DNA of 55,979 nt. Source: JBEHWX01 sp048498995. Lineage in GTDB: Bacteria; Bacteroidota; Ignavibacteria; OLB7. The stretch lies in assembly GCA_048498995.1 (NCBI GenBank), contig JBEHWX010000035.1, positions 1-55,979 of the forward strand. Direction: 5' to 3'. A program made the translations under genes and the position numbers. The first letter of the stretch is position 1; every line of letters begins with the position of its first letter. This document shows, one piece after another, positions 21,561-29,559 of the stretch. A model generated the notes under the pieces. The model saw nothing but the letters and a program-made list of their open reading frames with translations, was not told where the DNA came from and ran no database searches.

Positions 21561-22259
21561 ATGAAAGTCTCAGTTCTTACTTCGCAGAATGTCGAGATCG
21601 ATTACGAGATCGCCAGCGTGGGCGAGCGCGTGCTCGCGGCCATCATCGACGGATTGATTCTCGGCGGTCTGTTCATCGGACTGGTTCTCATCGCATTGGC
21701 GATCGACGGCGCCCTCGGCGCGATCCTCTGGTTCGTCGGCATCGCCGGCGCGGCCTTCTATCCCCTGATCTGCGAGATCTTCATGCAGGGGCAGACCTTC
21801 GGCAAGCGGGTGAGGAAGATCCGCGTGGTGAAGCTCGACGGCTCGCAGCCGACGGTCGGATCGTATTTCCTCCGGTGGGTGATCGGGCTGTTCGAGCGTG
21901 GCCTGATCGGGCTGGTCGTGCTGCTGGTCAGCGACAAGGGGCAGCGCCTCGGCGACATGGCCGCCGGCACCACCGTGATCAAGACCGACGATGTCTCCAT
22001 CCCCTCGGCCACCATGCAGCTCGTGGTCGAGGAGAATTACGAGCCGATGTTCCCGGAGGTCACCAAGCTGACCGACGAGGATATCGCCACGATCCGCGAG
22101 GTGGTCGACGAGTGCGTCGAGGGGGGAAATACCGCGGCGCTCAACGTGCTGGCGCGGAAGATCAAGGATCTGATCGGCGTCGAGAGCGGCATGACCCCGT
22201 ATCAGTTCCTGGTCCGCGTGATCAAGGACTACGGCTACTACGCCGGTCGCCTGGTGTGA
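21561..22259 (+). CDS. RDD-family membrane protein
   Basis: A 232-aa protein. The RDD domain covers about residues 10-145: VGERVLAAIIDGLILGGLF, MQGQTFGKRVRKIRVVKLDG and LGDMAAGTTVIKTDD, with three membrane helices. A 90-residue soluble tail follows. RDD genes regularly accompany spoIIM homologues; here the pair is divergent across 272 bases. A TATATT at 21360-21365 is a possible -10 element but lies 200 bases upstream. Confidence 0.9.
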   Translation: MKVSVLTSQNVEIDYEIASVGERVLAAIIDGLILGGLFIGLVLIALAIDGALGAILWFVGIAGAAFYPLICEIFMQGQTFGKRVRKIRVVKLDGSQPTVGSYFLRWVIGLFERGLIGLVVLLVSDKGQRLGDMAAGTTVIKTDDVSIPSATMQLVVEENYEPMFPEVTKLTDEDIATIREVVDECVEGGNTAALNVLARKIKDLIGVESGMTPYQFLVRVIKDYGYYAGRLV

Positions 22260-22281
22260 GCGCGTCCGGGCGCATGCCCTC

Positions 22282-22349
22282 GACGTGCGCGAGGCGGCAA
22301 CGGTGGTCCCGCGCGCATGCCTGGCGCAGCCTGAAGAGCAGCGCCTACC
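22282..22349. repeat. REP/MITE-like element, copy 2 (left end degenerate)
   Basis: The stretch from GACGTGCGCGAGGCGGCAAC to CTGAAGAGCAGCGCCTACC matches the body and right end of the copy at 22385-22468, in the same orientation. The left hairpin is eroded. The two copies form a direct tandem pair about 115 bases apart. Confidence 0.75.
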
Positions 22350-22384
22350 GTGTGCGCGGAGCGCGATTCGTGACGGCTTCTGAC

Positions 22385-22468
22385 GGTAGGCGCACGTCTT
22401 CAGCGTGCGCGAGTTGGCAACGGTGGGCCCGCGTGCATATCTGCGCAGCCTGAAGAGCCGCGCCTACC
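22385..22468. repeat. REP/MITE-like element, copy 3 (full length, 84 bp)
   Basis: The terminal inverted repeats are GGTAGGCGC and GCGCCTACC. The left end contains a perfect hairpin GCGCACG-TCTTCAG-CGTGCGC; the right end carries CTGAAG as the inverted counterpart. It is the best-preserved copy and defines the family in this window. Confidence 0.85.
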
Positions 22469-22516
22469 GTGCGCGCCGGCCGTGTGTCTTCGCGGGTTGA
22501 AGGCTTTCGTGAACGG

Positions 22517-22551
22517 GAACGGCGTCCCCTCGATCCGAGAGGACGCCGTTC
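22517..22551. terminator. Terminator hairpin downstream of the S8 protease gene
   Basis: GAACGGCGTCC pairs perfectly with GGACGCCGTTC, and CTC with GAG inside, around GATCC with one mismatch. It lies 38 bases beyond the stop of the minus-strand protease gene. The U-tract is poor on both sides. Confidence 0.65.
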
Positions 22552-22588
22552 ATCGTTCCACCCTCACCGGCCAGTGGCCTGGGCGGGA

Positions 22589-23758
22589 TCAGTAGTGCGC
22601 GATCGGATCGGCCACGCCGTCGGGATCGCCGGTGGCGGTGCCGTTGGCGTTCAGCGAGTTGAGCAGCAGCAGCCCGCAGACATGCGGGGCGGCCATCGAC
22701 GTTCCGGTCATCGTCACCACGCCGCCGCCGAGCCTGCTCGACGGGATGTTCACGCCGGGCGCCGCGTAGTCGACCGGCGTGCCGTAGTTGCTTCCCGACC
22801 AGAAGGCATCGGTGCTGGTGATGGCCGAGACGGTGTAGACGTTCGGCGCGTCGACGCGGGCCGGGGAGTAGAGGAGCGCCAGCGCGGCGTCGTTGCCGGC
22901 CGCGAGCGTGAAGAGGATGCCGTTGGCCGCGGCGCGGCGCAGGGCGTCGTCCACCGCGGTCGTGGCCGCGGAGGTGATGCTGATGTTGGCCACGTCGCCG
23001 GCGTGCGCCGTCGAGGCAACGTAGTCGATGCCGGCGATCAGCCAGGAGGTGGTGCCGGTCCCCTTGTTGTCGAGCACGCGCACCGAGACGAGCGTGGCGT
23101 TGGCGGCCACGCCGACCGCGTCGGTGCTGTTGTTCTTGGCGCCGACGATGCCGGCCACGTGCGTGCCGTGTCCGTTCAGATCGGCCGGCGAATTCTTGCC
23201 GCCGACGACGAAGTTCCGGCTCCGGCCGGCGTCGACGTTCAGGTCCGGATTGGCCATGTCGATGCCGCTGTCGATGATCCACGCGGTCTTGCCGGTGCCG
23301 TCATGCGATCCGCCGACGCGGGTGACGCCCCACGAGGTGATCTGCACCGACGTGCTTCCGCCGCCGCCGCCGGTCGGCTTCCCTTCGGCCTCGGTCGGAT
23401 CGATCGAGATCTCGTAGTCCGGCTCGATGTACTTGACGCGGGAATCGCGCGAGAGACGATCGGCCGCATCGGCCGACATCTCCGCCGAGAAGCCCTTGAG
23501 GGCGCGACGGTAGGTATGCTCGACCTTGCAGGACTGCTTGGCCGACATGTCGTCGACGATCGTCTGAACGTCCTCGGAGCCGACGGCGTCCTTCAGGACG
23601 ACGATGTACTTGCCGGGGATGGCCCTGCGGCCGAACATGTTGGATTGCGACGCGGTCCCGGTCGCGCCGGCCGGGTCGAGGGGGGCATTGGCGGGCTCGC
23701 AGCCGGCTCCGACAAGGGCCAGAGCCACGAGCGCCAGCGCGCTGAAGCGATAATTCAT
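22589..23758 (-). CDS. S8-family subtilisin-like serine protease, lipoprotein
   Basis: A 389-aa protein. Residues 1-20 form a lipoprotein signal ending VGAGC, and about 45-120 an inhibitor I9 propeptide (PGKYIVVLKDAVG ... VKYIEPDY). The catalytic domain is proteinase K-like, with Asp163 (IIDSGID), His197 (LNGHGTHVAG) and Ser354 (TGTSMAAPH), and AAGND marks the oxyanion region. It is likely a surface or periplasmic protease matured by propeptide removal. GGAG precedes the ATG; the open frame continuing upstream past 23758 is antisense to the EIIA gene and was excluded. Confidence 0.95.
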   Translation of the reverse strand: MNYRFSALALVALALVGAGCEPANAPLDPAGATGTASQSNMFGRRAIPGKYIVVLKDAVGSEDVQTIVDDMSAKQSCKVEHTYRRALKGFSAEMSADAADRLSRDSRVKYIEPDYEISIDPTEAEGKPTGGGGGSTSVQITSWGVTRVGGSHDGTGKTAWIIDSGIDMANPDLNVDAGRSRNFVVGGKNSPADLNGHGTHVAGIVGAKNNSTDAVGVAANATLVSVRVLDNKGTGTTSWLIAGIDYVASTAHAGDVANISITSAATTAVDDALRRAAANGILFTLAAGNDAALALLYSPARVDAPNVYTVSAITSTDAFWSGSNYGTPVDYAAPGVNIPSSRLGGGVVTMTGTSMAAPHVCGLLLLNSLNANGTATGDPDGVADPIAHY

Positions 23759-23911
23759 TGTATCTCCGAGGGGAAAGATCACGGGGTGGCCCGCATGATA
23801 TGACGGATTCCCGGATTGGCCAAGGGAAGTCCGAGGGGGCTCCGGGAGGAGCGGCATGATCGGCGCGCGATCGAACGGATGCTTCGGCAGCGCGCGGCGG
23901 AAGAATTTTCG

Positions 23912-23919
23912 TAAGTTTA
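23912..23919 (+). promoter_or_regulatory. TAAGTTTA, candidate -7 element of the EIIA gene
   Basis: TTCGTAAGTTTA lies 32 bases before the EIIA start codon and matches seven of eight positions of TAnnTTTG. The same TTCGTAAGTTT string occurs at the same distance from another start codon (41058-41065, minus). Confidence 0.45.
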
Positions 23920-23951
23920 GCCCCCTCTCACGAAACGACCTGGATCGATCT

Positions 23952-24422
23952 ATGCACATTTCTTCAATTCTTGAAGAACAGTATATCGCGATCAACCTCC
24001 CTGCAATGTCGAAGGTGCAGGCGCTCAACGCGATGGTGGACATGCTGGCCAAGTCCCCGAAGGTTCTCGACATCGAGAAGGTCCGGGAGTCCATCCTCGA
24101 GCGGGAGCGGCTGATGAGCACCGGCATCGGGCACGGGTTCGCCATCCCGCACGGGAAGACCGACGCGTTGACCGATATCGTGGCGGCCTTCGCCATTACC
24201 GCCGAGCCGATCGATTTCCAGGCGATGGACCAGCAGCCGGTCCGCCTGATCTTCATGCTGGTCGGGCGCGAGACGCACGTCGGAACGCACCTGAAGCTCC
24301 TGAGCCGCGTCAGCCGGTTGATGAACAACGAGGAGTTCAGGAGCCAGCTTCTGACGGCCGCCAGCGCCGCCCAGGTCCTGAATCTCTTCAACGAGGAGGA
24401 GAGCCGGTACTTCGGAGTGTGA
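23952..24422 (+). CDS. PTS EIIA type-2 domain protein (PtsN-like)
   Basis: A 156-aa stand-alone EIIA of the fructose/nitrogen type. The phospho-acceptor His67 lies in GIGHGFAIPHGKT, and the C-terminal half (VRLIFMLVGRETHVGTHLKLLSRVSRL) is typical. No EI, HPr or permease is nearby, so a regulatory PtsN-like role is likelier than sugar uptake. The start is at the ATG that begins the conserved domain; the preceding bases hold a promoter-like TAAGTTTA and no Shine-Dalgarno. A 14-bp GC-rich terminator follows. Confidence 0.9.
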   Translation: MHISSILEEQYIAINLPAMSKVQALNAMVDMLAKSPKVLDIEKVRESILERERLMSTGIGHGFAIPHGKTDALTDIVAAFAITAEPIDFQAMDQQPVRLIFMLVGRETHVGTHLKLLSRVSRLMNNEEFRSQLLTAASAAQVLNLFNEEESRYFGV

Positions 24423-24523
24423 GGAGAAAGAAGAATCCGGAGCCCTGAGATCATCGCTCTCCCCGAGTGGCGGGCGGCCGGCCCCCGTGGCCCCGTCCCC
24501 TGATCGGCTCCGACAATGACACG

Positions 24524-24554
24524 ACGCCCCCGCGGCCCATGGCCGCGGGGGCGT
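24524..24554 (+). terminator. Terminator after the EIIA gene
   Basis: A perfect 14-bp stem (ACGCCCCCGCGGCC with GGCCGCGGGGGCGT) around CAT, followed by TCTCGTTG. It lies 100 bases after the stop. Confidence 0.75.
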
Positions 24555-24864
24555 TCTCGTTGATGCGCATCGACGATCCGCCTGCTGCTCCCGTGGCGAT
24601 GCGCGTTGATGCCATTGCTCGCGATCGTGCCCGCGTTGAGTGGGCGCGGATCGTGGGAGGGTCTAGGGGGGTGGGATGGTGATCGATCGGATGGAGAAGG
24701 GAGCCGCGGGTCCAGGGTTCAGCTCGGTTCGACGGCCGTGCCTCCGATCGGCGCGATCGCTCGCGACGTCGGGGGGCGGGGGCCGTGGCGGCTCCCTTCC
24801 ATCCGGTTCAGGACGCGGCCGTGGCCGCGGGTTGCATGGCGTCAGCCTCCGTGGTGCGTGGAGA

Positions 24865-24914
24865 GATTGCCGGCGCCGATCGCCGAGGCGATTGCCGGCG
24901 CCGATCGCCGGGGC
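24865..24914. repeat. 25-bp direct repeat, two copies
   Basis: GATTGCCGGCGCCGATCGCC and the next five bases occur twice without a gap (24865-24889 and 24890-24914), with one mismatch. They lie in the 24423-25134 intergenic region, where I find no gene. Confidence 0.85.
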
Positions 24915-25134
24915 GGGCGCCGGCGCCGGGACGGATCACGGTGGTGGGCGATCACATCACGGCGACGGCGCCGCCTCTCGGCACTATCCGGGCTCGTACC
25001 AGGCCCGGAGATGCTCCTCGTGTCATGGAGGCGTGTGTATTCGTCTTGACTCAGTCATGCATCCCGTCATCATCGAGTACGCCCACGGGTGGCGCGTGCC
25101 GGAAGCCGCGTGGCGTTCCGCGTGGGATGCAGGC

Positions 25135-25773
25135 TCACATGCAGGTGGACTGACAGGCGCCGGTGCAGGGCGCGGGAAGCGGGGAGGGCACCTGCACGAT
25201 GCTCGGCATCGTCGGCGTGGTCGGGCAGCAGAACGTATAGTTGCGCGAGCAGTTGCCGGAGCCCGGGCAGGGGGTCAGGTGCGTGCTCGAGCCGCTGCCG
25301 CTGCGCATCACGCACTGGCTCTGCCAGACCACGGCCGTGTTCGGCGTGCCGCACGATCCGGTGCAGGTGATGAACCCGAGCTGGATCCCCTGCGCGATCG
25401 CCGACCTGGCCGTGACGGCCACGAGCGTCGGGGTCGACATGGTATCGACCAGCATGCTGGAATCGGTGACCGCGAGCGAGTTGAGATCCTGGAAGAGATG
25501 GAACTCCCCCTTTTCGTTCCGCCAGACGCAGACCGTCACGTTGACGATCGCGTTCCCTTCGCCGCCGAGATGTCCTTTCCGGCCGTGTCTGCCGCCGCGC
25601 TTCTTCGGCTTCTTCCCCTTGGCCGGAGGAGGATTGGGAATGACCTGGGTAACGGTATACGACCCGATGTATGTCGAGGCGGAGGCCAGTGGATTGACGC
25701 ACGGCTCGGATTGAGCATGAGCCGTGCAGGCTCCGATAACCAGGAGCGTGAGCAGAAAGATGAGTGTGCGCAT
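25135..25773 (-). CDS. Secreted cysteine-rich protein
   Basis: A 212-aa exported protein. The N-terminus (MRTLIFLLTLLVIGACTAHAQ) carries both a lipobox-like GAC and an Ala-x-Ala-Gln signal-peptidase I site. A very basic segment (about 52-68, KGKKPKKRGGRHGRKGH) follows, then a beta-rich part and a Cys-rich C-terminal third with about twelve Cys (FITCTGSCGTPN, TPCPGSGNCSRNYTFCC, PCTGACQSTC). The Cys pattern suggests disulfide-stabilised secretion. I do not recognise the family. Confidence 0.7.
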   Translation of the reverse strand: MRTLIFLLTLLVIGACTAHAQSEPCVNPLASASTYIGSYTVTQVIPNPPPAKGKKPKKRGGRHGRKGHLGGEGNAIVNVTVCVWRNEKGEFHLFQDLNSLAVTDSSMLVDTMSTPTLVAVTARSAIAQGIQLGFITCTGSCGTPNTAVVWQSQCVMRSGSGSSTHLTPCPGSGNCSRNYTFCCPTTPTMPSIVQVPSPLPAPCTGACQSTCM

Positions 25774-26030
25774 GTCGTAGCGTAACGATATGGATGGGGG
25801 CCGGATGGAGCATCCGGAGTCACTGGAAGCACTGGAGAGAGAGATCGGGGAAGACGCCCCGCGCACAGGAGGACCGACATCACGCATCGGCAAGCTACGC
25901 GAGAAGCGGAGCGCGCGATAGTACATGGTCGGGTACCTTCTGCCAGAAATCGTTCAGGATGATGCCGTCGATGGCAGGAATACCGGTTCTATACGCCCGC
26001 TCCGCGCGGGGCCGGAAGGGTGGACGGACC

Positions 26031-27299
26031 TCAGTCCTTCGTCGAGCGGAAGTAGCGGGCCAGCAGATCCGACAGGGTACGGGTGTTGGTCTTGGCGTGG
26101 ATCGACTTGATGTGCTTTCTGACGGTATCGACCGAGATGAACAGCTGCTCGGCGATCTCGCCATAGGTGGCGCCGAAGATATGGAGCGTGAGCACCTCCC
26201 GCTCCCTGACGCTCAGCTTCGCCTCCCTGATCAGCACGTCGGTGAAGTACTGGTCCGGCGGAATCCCCTTCCGCTGTCTGACGATGCAGTCGGTGATCAC
26301 GAAGATGATGAAGGGACGAAGCGATTCCATCACCGCGAGCGTCTCCTTCGAGATCGGCCTGGCCGTGCGCTCTCGGAAGAGGATGATCGAGCCGAGATGG
26401 AGCCTCTCGTGGCCGTGGTCGAGATAGTAGTCGAGGAGCACCGGCGGGTGATACTTCTCGATCGGGAATCCTCCCCGGATGCCGTTGGCCAGGTGCTGCG
26501 CGCTCGGCCGCTGATCCTCCCGGTGCATGGTCAGCACCTGATCCTCCTTGCCGCCCCCCGGGAGCATGTAATTGCGCGTCAGGGTCAGCATCGGATAGGG
26601 TGGGTTCGGAATCAGCGGGGCGTCGATGTTCGCGTTGGCCGAGACCGCCATCACGATATAGTCCACGTCGCCGAGGAACTTCCGGAGCGCCTCGCGGAAA
26701 TGAAGCACCCACTCGACCAGATCCCCCTTGATCGGCAGGTCGTTCAGGAAGCGGATCACCTCCTCGGAAACGCAGGGGGCGGCGGCATGCGTCGGCGCGG
26801 CCGGCTCGGCGGCCGGGGCATCCGGCTGGTGCGCCCCGGTCTGCGCGGAGTATTCATCCTCCTCGAAGATCCAGCGCCTGCGCACCCTGAGGCGATCGCG
26901 CAGCAGATTGGAGATCCCCTTGATGGTGTAGCTGACGCCGTGACTGGACGCCAGCCATTCCTGAATCTCCTTGAGCGTGCCGAGCTCCTCGTTCCTGAGC
27001 TTGACGGCCAGCTCGTCGGCGATCCGGTCGAGCCCCGCCTTTCCTCCAGCCTGTTCCCGCTTTCGCTCCTCCAGCAGCCCGTCGAGTCCCGCCTTGCGAT
27101 ACTGGTTCCACCACCGGTGCGCGCTCCGCTCGGAGCAGCCGGCCTTCTCGGCGATCTGAGGAATGGTCTGCGTCGGCTCCTCCTTCATCAGGCGAACCAC
27201 GCGGATGCGTGCCTCCAGCGGCGAGGAGCGATACCGCTCCTCGAGCGCGTTCAGTTCCTGGAGTGATTCACGGACGAGTTCCTTCCTGGGGCGTGCCAT
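26031..27299 (-). CDS. LuxR-type regulator fused to an IS630-like transposase HTH module
   Basis: A 422-aa protein with an unusual architecture. Residues about 30-80 form a homeodomain-like HTH (TIPQIAEKAGCSERSAHRWW) and about 85-142 a winged-helix segment (SSHGVSYTIKGISNLLRDRL, then RVRRR). Together they resemble the bipartite DNA-binding region of IS630/Tc1-type transposases. The DDE catalytic domain is absent. After an Ala/Pro linker comes a middle region of about 180 residues that may bind a ligand. Residues about 362-422 are a LuxR/GerE HTH (LSVREREVLTLHIFGATYGE, IAEQLFISVDTVRKHIKSIH). It sits alone between a secreted protein gene and an OmpA gene. It is probably a transcription factor able to bind two different DNA sites. 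Confidence 0.88.
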   Translation of the reverse strand: MARPRKELVRESLQELNALEERYRSSPLEARIRVVRLMKEEPTQTIPQIAEKAGCSERSAHRWWNQYRKAGLDGLLEERKREQAGGKAGLDRIADELAVKLRNEELGTLKEIQEWLASSHGVSYTIKGISNLLRDRLRVRRRWIFEEDEYSAQTGAHQPDAPAAEPAAPTHAAAPCVSEEVIRFLNDLPIKGDLVEWVLHFREALRKFLGDVDYIVMAVSANANIDAPLIPNPPYPMLTLTRNYMLPGGGKEDQVLTMHREDQRPSAQHLANGIRGGFPIEKYHPPVLLDYYLDHGHERLHLGSIILFRERTARPISKETLAVMESLRPFIIFVITDCIVRQRKGIPPDQYFTDVLIREAKLSVREREVLTLHIFGATYGEIAEQLFISVDTVRKHIKSIHAKTNTRTLSDLLARYFRSTKD

Positions 27300-27385
27300 C
27301 GACGGGACAGTTCATGCAGTGAGGGGGCCGGAAGAATACGAAGATTCGGAACACCGCCAATGATACGTATCGGGGAAACCGTCAT

Positions 27386-27401
27386 GGGGCCTATAGGCCC
27401 C
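27386..27401 (-). terminator. Short palindrome after the OmpA gene, possible terminator
   Basis: GGGGCCTATAGGCCCC forms a 6-bp stem with a TATA loop. It lies 17 bases beyond the stop of the OmpA-family gene and is followed on the minus strand by a weak U-run. Confidence 0.45.
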
Positions 27402-27417
27402 GCCATCGCCGGTCGCG

Positions 27418-29559
27418 TCATTCTCCTCCCGTTCCCTTGTCGTCGGTGGAGGGCTCGATCGTGATCTGCACCGCGCGCGAAAGGATGCGTCCCTCCGGCA
27501 GATCGTTCGGAAAACGCTCGGTCTCCCGGCCGGCTCCCTCCACCGTGATCCTCGTGTCGATGCTCGCTCCGCGCCCGCCCGAGGGGTGAGGCGCGGAGCC
27601 GGATGCCGAGCCGGATGCGCCGTGGAGCAGGGAGCGGAGCGCGTCGTGGAGCGCCGCGGCCACCCGCTCGGCCCGCTGCCGGGAGAGCCCCGCGTTGTGC
27701 GCCTCACCGCCGATCCGGTCGGTGTAGCCGGTCACCGTGATCCTGGCGCCGCCGCGCGCCGCCTCGGCGATCCGGGCAATCATCTCCCGATTCTCCTTCC
27801 CCAGCTCCGGCGAGTCGTAGTCGAAGGCCACGAGCGTGTACGTGGCCCGCTCGTCGGCCGCGCCGCCGCTTCCGTCGATCACCCGCACCCTCCGTTCCAG
27901 ATGCAGCGGCACTTCGTCGCGCGCCGTCACGCGCCCGCCGGCGGAATCGGACACGATCAGTTGCGCCTCGATCGGGGAGAGCACGCTGTCCAGCTGCTCC
28001 CGCACCAGCCGCCAGGAGATCTCAGGCTGCTCCGGGCCCGGCGCGTCGCTGGCGTAGCGCGCGATCGTCCTGCCGGCCTGGCTGACCGTCAGCTCCCAGG
28101 AGCGGACGCCCGCCTCCGCGTCGAACATCGGCTCCAGGCGGATCAACGGCGGATCGAACGTCCTGGCCGTCCGCTCGGTCACCACCGGCCCGAGCAGGTC
28201 CGCTCCTTCCGGCAGCAGCTCGACGCGGCGATTCTCCGCGCGTCCATCCTCGGTCCCCTCCGCGGATCGCGGCATCCGTCCCCGTCGCGCGATCCGCACG
28301 CGGGAGGTATCGATGCCCCACCGCTCGCGCAGATAGCCGCGGACCGCCTCGGCGCGCTCGATGGCCAGCCGCTGCGGCTCGTCGCGCGAGGTCGAGCCGG
28401 CAATGGCGATGCTCGCCTCCGGGTGCTCGCGCATCCGCCGCCCCAGGATGTTGAGCGTCTGATGGTAGGTCGGCAGCAGGCCGAGCGGCGCGAGCGAATC
28501 GGTCGTGAAACGATCCATGCCGCCGGCCGGCTCCGCCGCGTAGCGCAGGGCGATCAGGCTCGACCCGGCGTCGAAGAAGATCGCCGGGAGGATCGGCACG
28601 TGGCGCCGGTAGGCGACCTCGGTCACGTGCACGACGGCCGCCGGCAGCTTCCGCTCCGATCGGTCCACGCCGAAGATCTCGATCGACGCGGCCAGACGCG
28701 GCGCGCGCGATGGCGCGGATGGTGGCACGTCCGGCGGAGGCGGGACTGGTGGGTCCGGGAGCGGCGCGCGCGCCGCCACCAAGGGAGACGGCTCTGTCGA
28801 GGAGGAGATGTCGAACAGGAGCGCCAGCCCCACGCCGAGCGTGAACCGGCGCCATGCGACGTCGCGCGCCGGCGAGAACGGATCGGCGCGGATCGACAGG
28901 TCGATGTCGAGATGCCGACGTGGCCACGGCTCGAGCTCGTAGGAGAGCCCGGCCACGACGCCGAGCGCCAGGCGCGCCGGACGGAGCCGGGCGCCATCCG
29001 GCATCACCGAATCCCGCGCGCCGCCGGCAAAGCTCAGCTCGCTCGAGACGATGGCGTCCCTCTCGGTGAACGTCGCGTTGAAGCGATAGCCGAGCGTGGG
29101 GCCGGCCGAGAGTCGGAGCCGCTCCAACGGCGACCAGGTGCCCCGCAGCTCCACGAGCGCCGCGTCGACCCTCGAGTCCAGGCGATACGCCCGTTCGAGG
29201 AGGACCGTGTCGGCCATCTCGCGATCGAAGACCGGCGTCGTTGCCGGCGGCGTGGCGAAGCGGCCGCTGGTGATCGAGAGGCCGAGATCGCAGGTGATGC
29301 CGATGTCGCCGGCAAGCCGCCGGAGCTCCAGCCGCGCGCCTCCCCGCGCACCGGCGACCGTGCCGCGCGTGAAGACGCCGCACTCGTCGGAGCCGGTGAA
29401 GACGCCGATGCTCCCGAGCTCGACGCCACGCTCGATGCCGAGCGTCGGGCCGAGGAGCAGCCGCGGCCCCTCCTGCTGCGCCGAGGCGCGCGCGAGCGTG
29501 AGGAGAGGAGCGAGGAGGATCCCCGCGAGGCGCGCGCCGATGGAGGCTCGGGAGCTCAT
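27418..29559 (-). CDS. Large OmpA-family outer-membrane protein with two OmpA domains
   Basis: A 713-aa protein. The N-terminal signal is followed by an outer-membrane beta-barrel-like region to about residue 240 (alternating hydrophobic strands, many Arg/Asp) and a Pro-rich linker. A first OmpA-like domain follows at about 335-455 (TEDGRAENRRVELL), then an Ig-like segment and a second OmpA domain at about 573-705 (TLVAFDYDSPELGKENREMI, VTGYTDRIGGEAHNAGLSRQ). Its start overlaps the stop of the giant ASH-repeat gene (ATGA), so the two are made together; it may be an outer-membrane partner of that protein. A shorter, degenerate relative lies at 52905-54887. Confidence 0.88.
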   Translation of the reverse strand: MSSRASIGARLAGILLAPLLTLARASAQQEGPRLLLGPTLGIERGVELGSIGVFTGSDECGVFTRGTVAGARGGARLELRRLAGDIGITCDLGLSITSGRFATPPATTPVFDREMADTVLLERAYRLDSRVDAALVELRGTWSPLERLRLSAGPTLGYRFNATFTERDAIVSSELSFAGGARDSVMPDGARLRPARLALGVVAGLSYELEPWPRRHLDIDLSIRADPFSPARDVAWRRFTLGVGLALLFDISSSTEPSPLVAARAPLPDPPVPPPPDVPPSAPSRAPRLAASIEIFGVDRSERKLPAAVVHVTEVAYRRHVPILPAIFFDAGSSLIALRYAAEPAGGMDRFTTDSLAPLGLLPTYHQTLNILGRRMREHPEASIAIAGSTSRDEPQRLAIERAEAVRGYLRERWGIDTSRVRIARRGRMPRSAEGTEDGRAENRRVELLPEGADLLGPVVTERTARTFDPPLIRLEPMFDAEAGVRSWELTVSQAGRTIARYASDAPGPEQPEISWRLVREQLDSVLSPIEAQLIVSDSAGGRVTARDEVPLHLERRVRVIDGSGGAADERATYTLVAFDYDSPELGKENREMIARIAEAARGGARITVTGYTDRIGGEAHNAGLSRQRAERVAAALHDALRSLLHGASGSASGSAPHPSGGRGASIDTRITVEGAGRETERFPNDLPEGRILSRAVQITIEPSTDDKGTGGE

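Noticed and set aside
26031..27299. An IS630 insertion sequence
   Set aside because: No DDE catalytic domain and no terminal inverted repeats; the frame continues intact into a LuxR HTH, so it is a host-type regulator.
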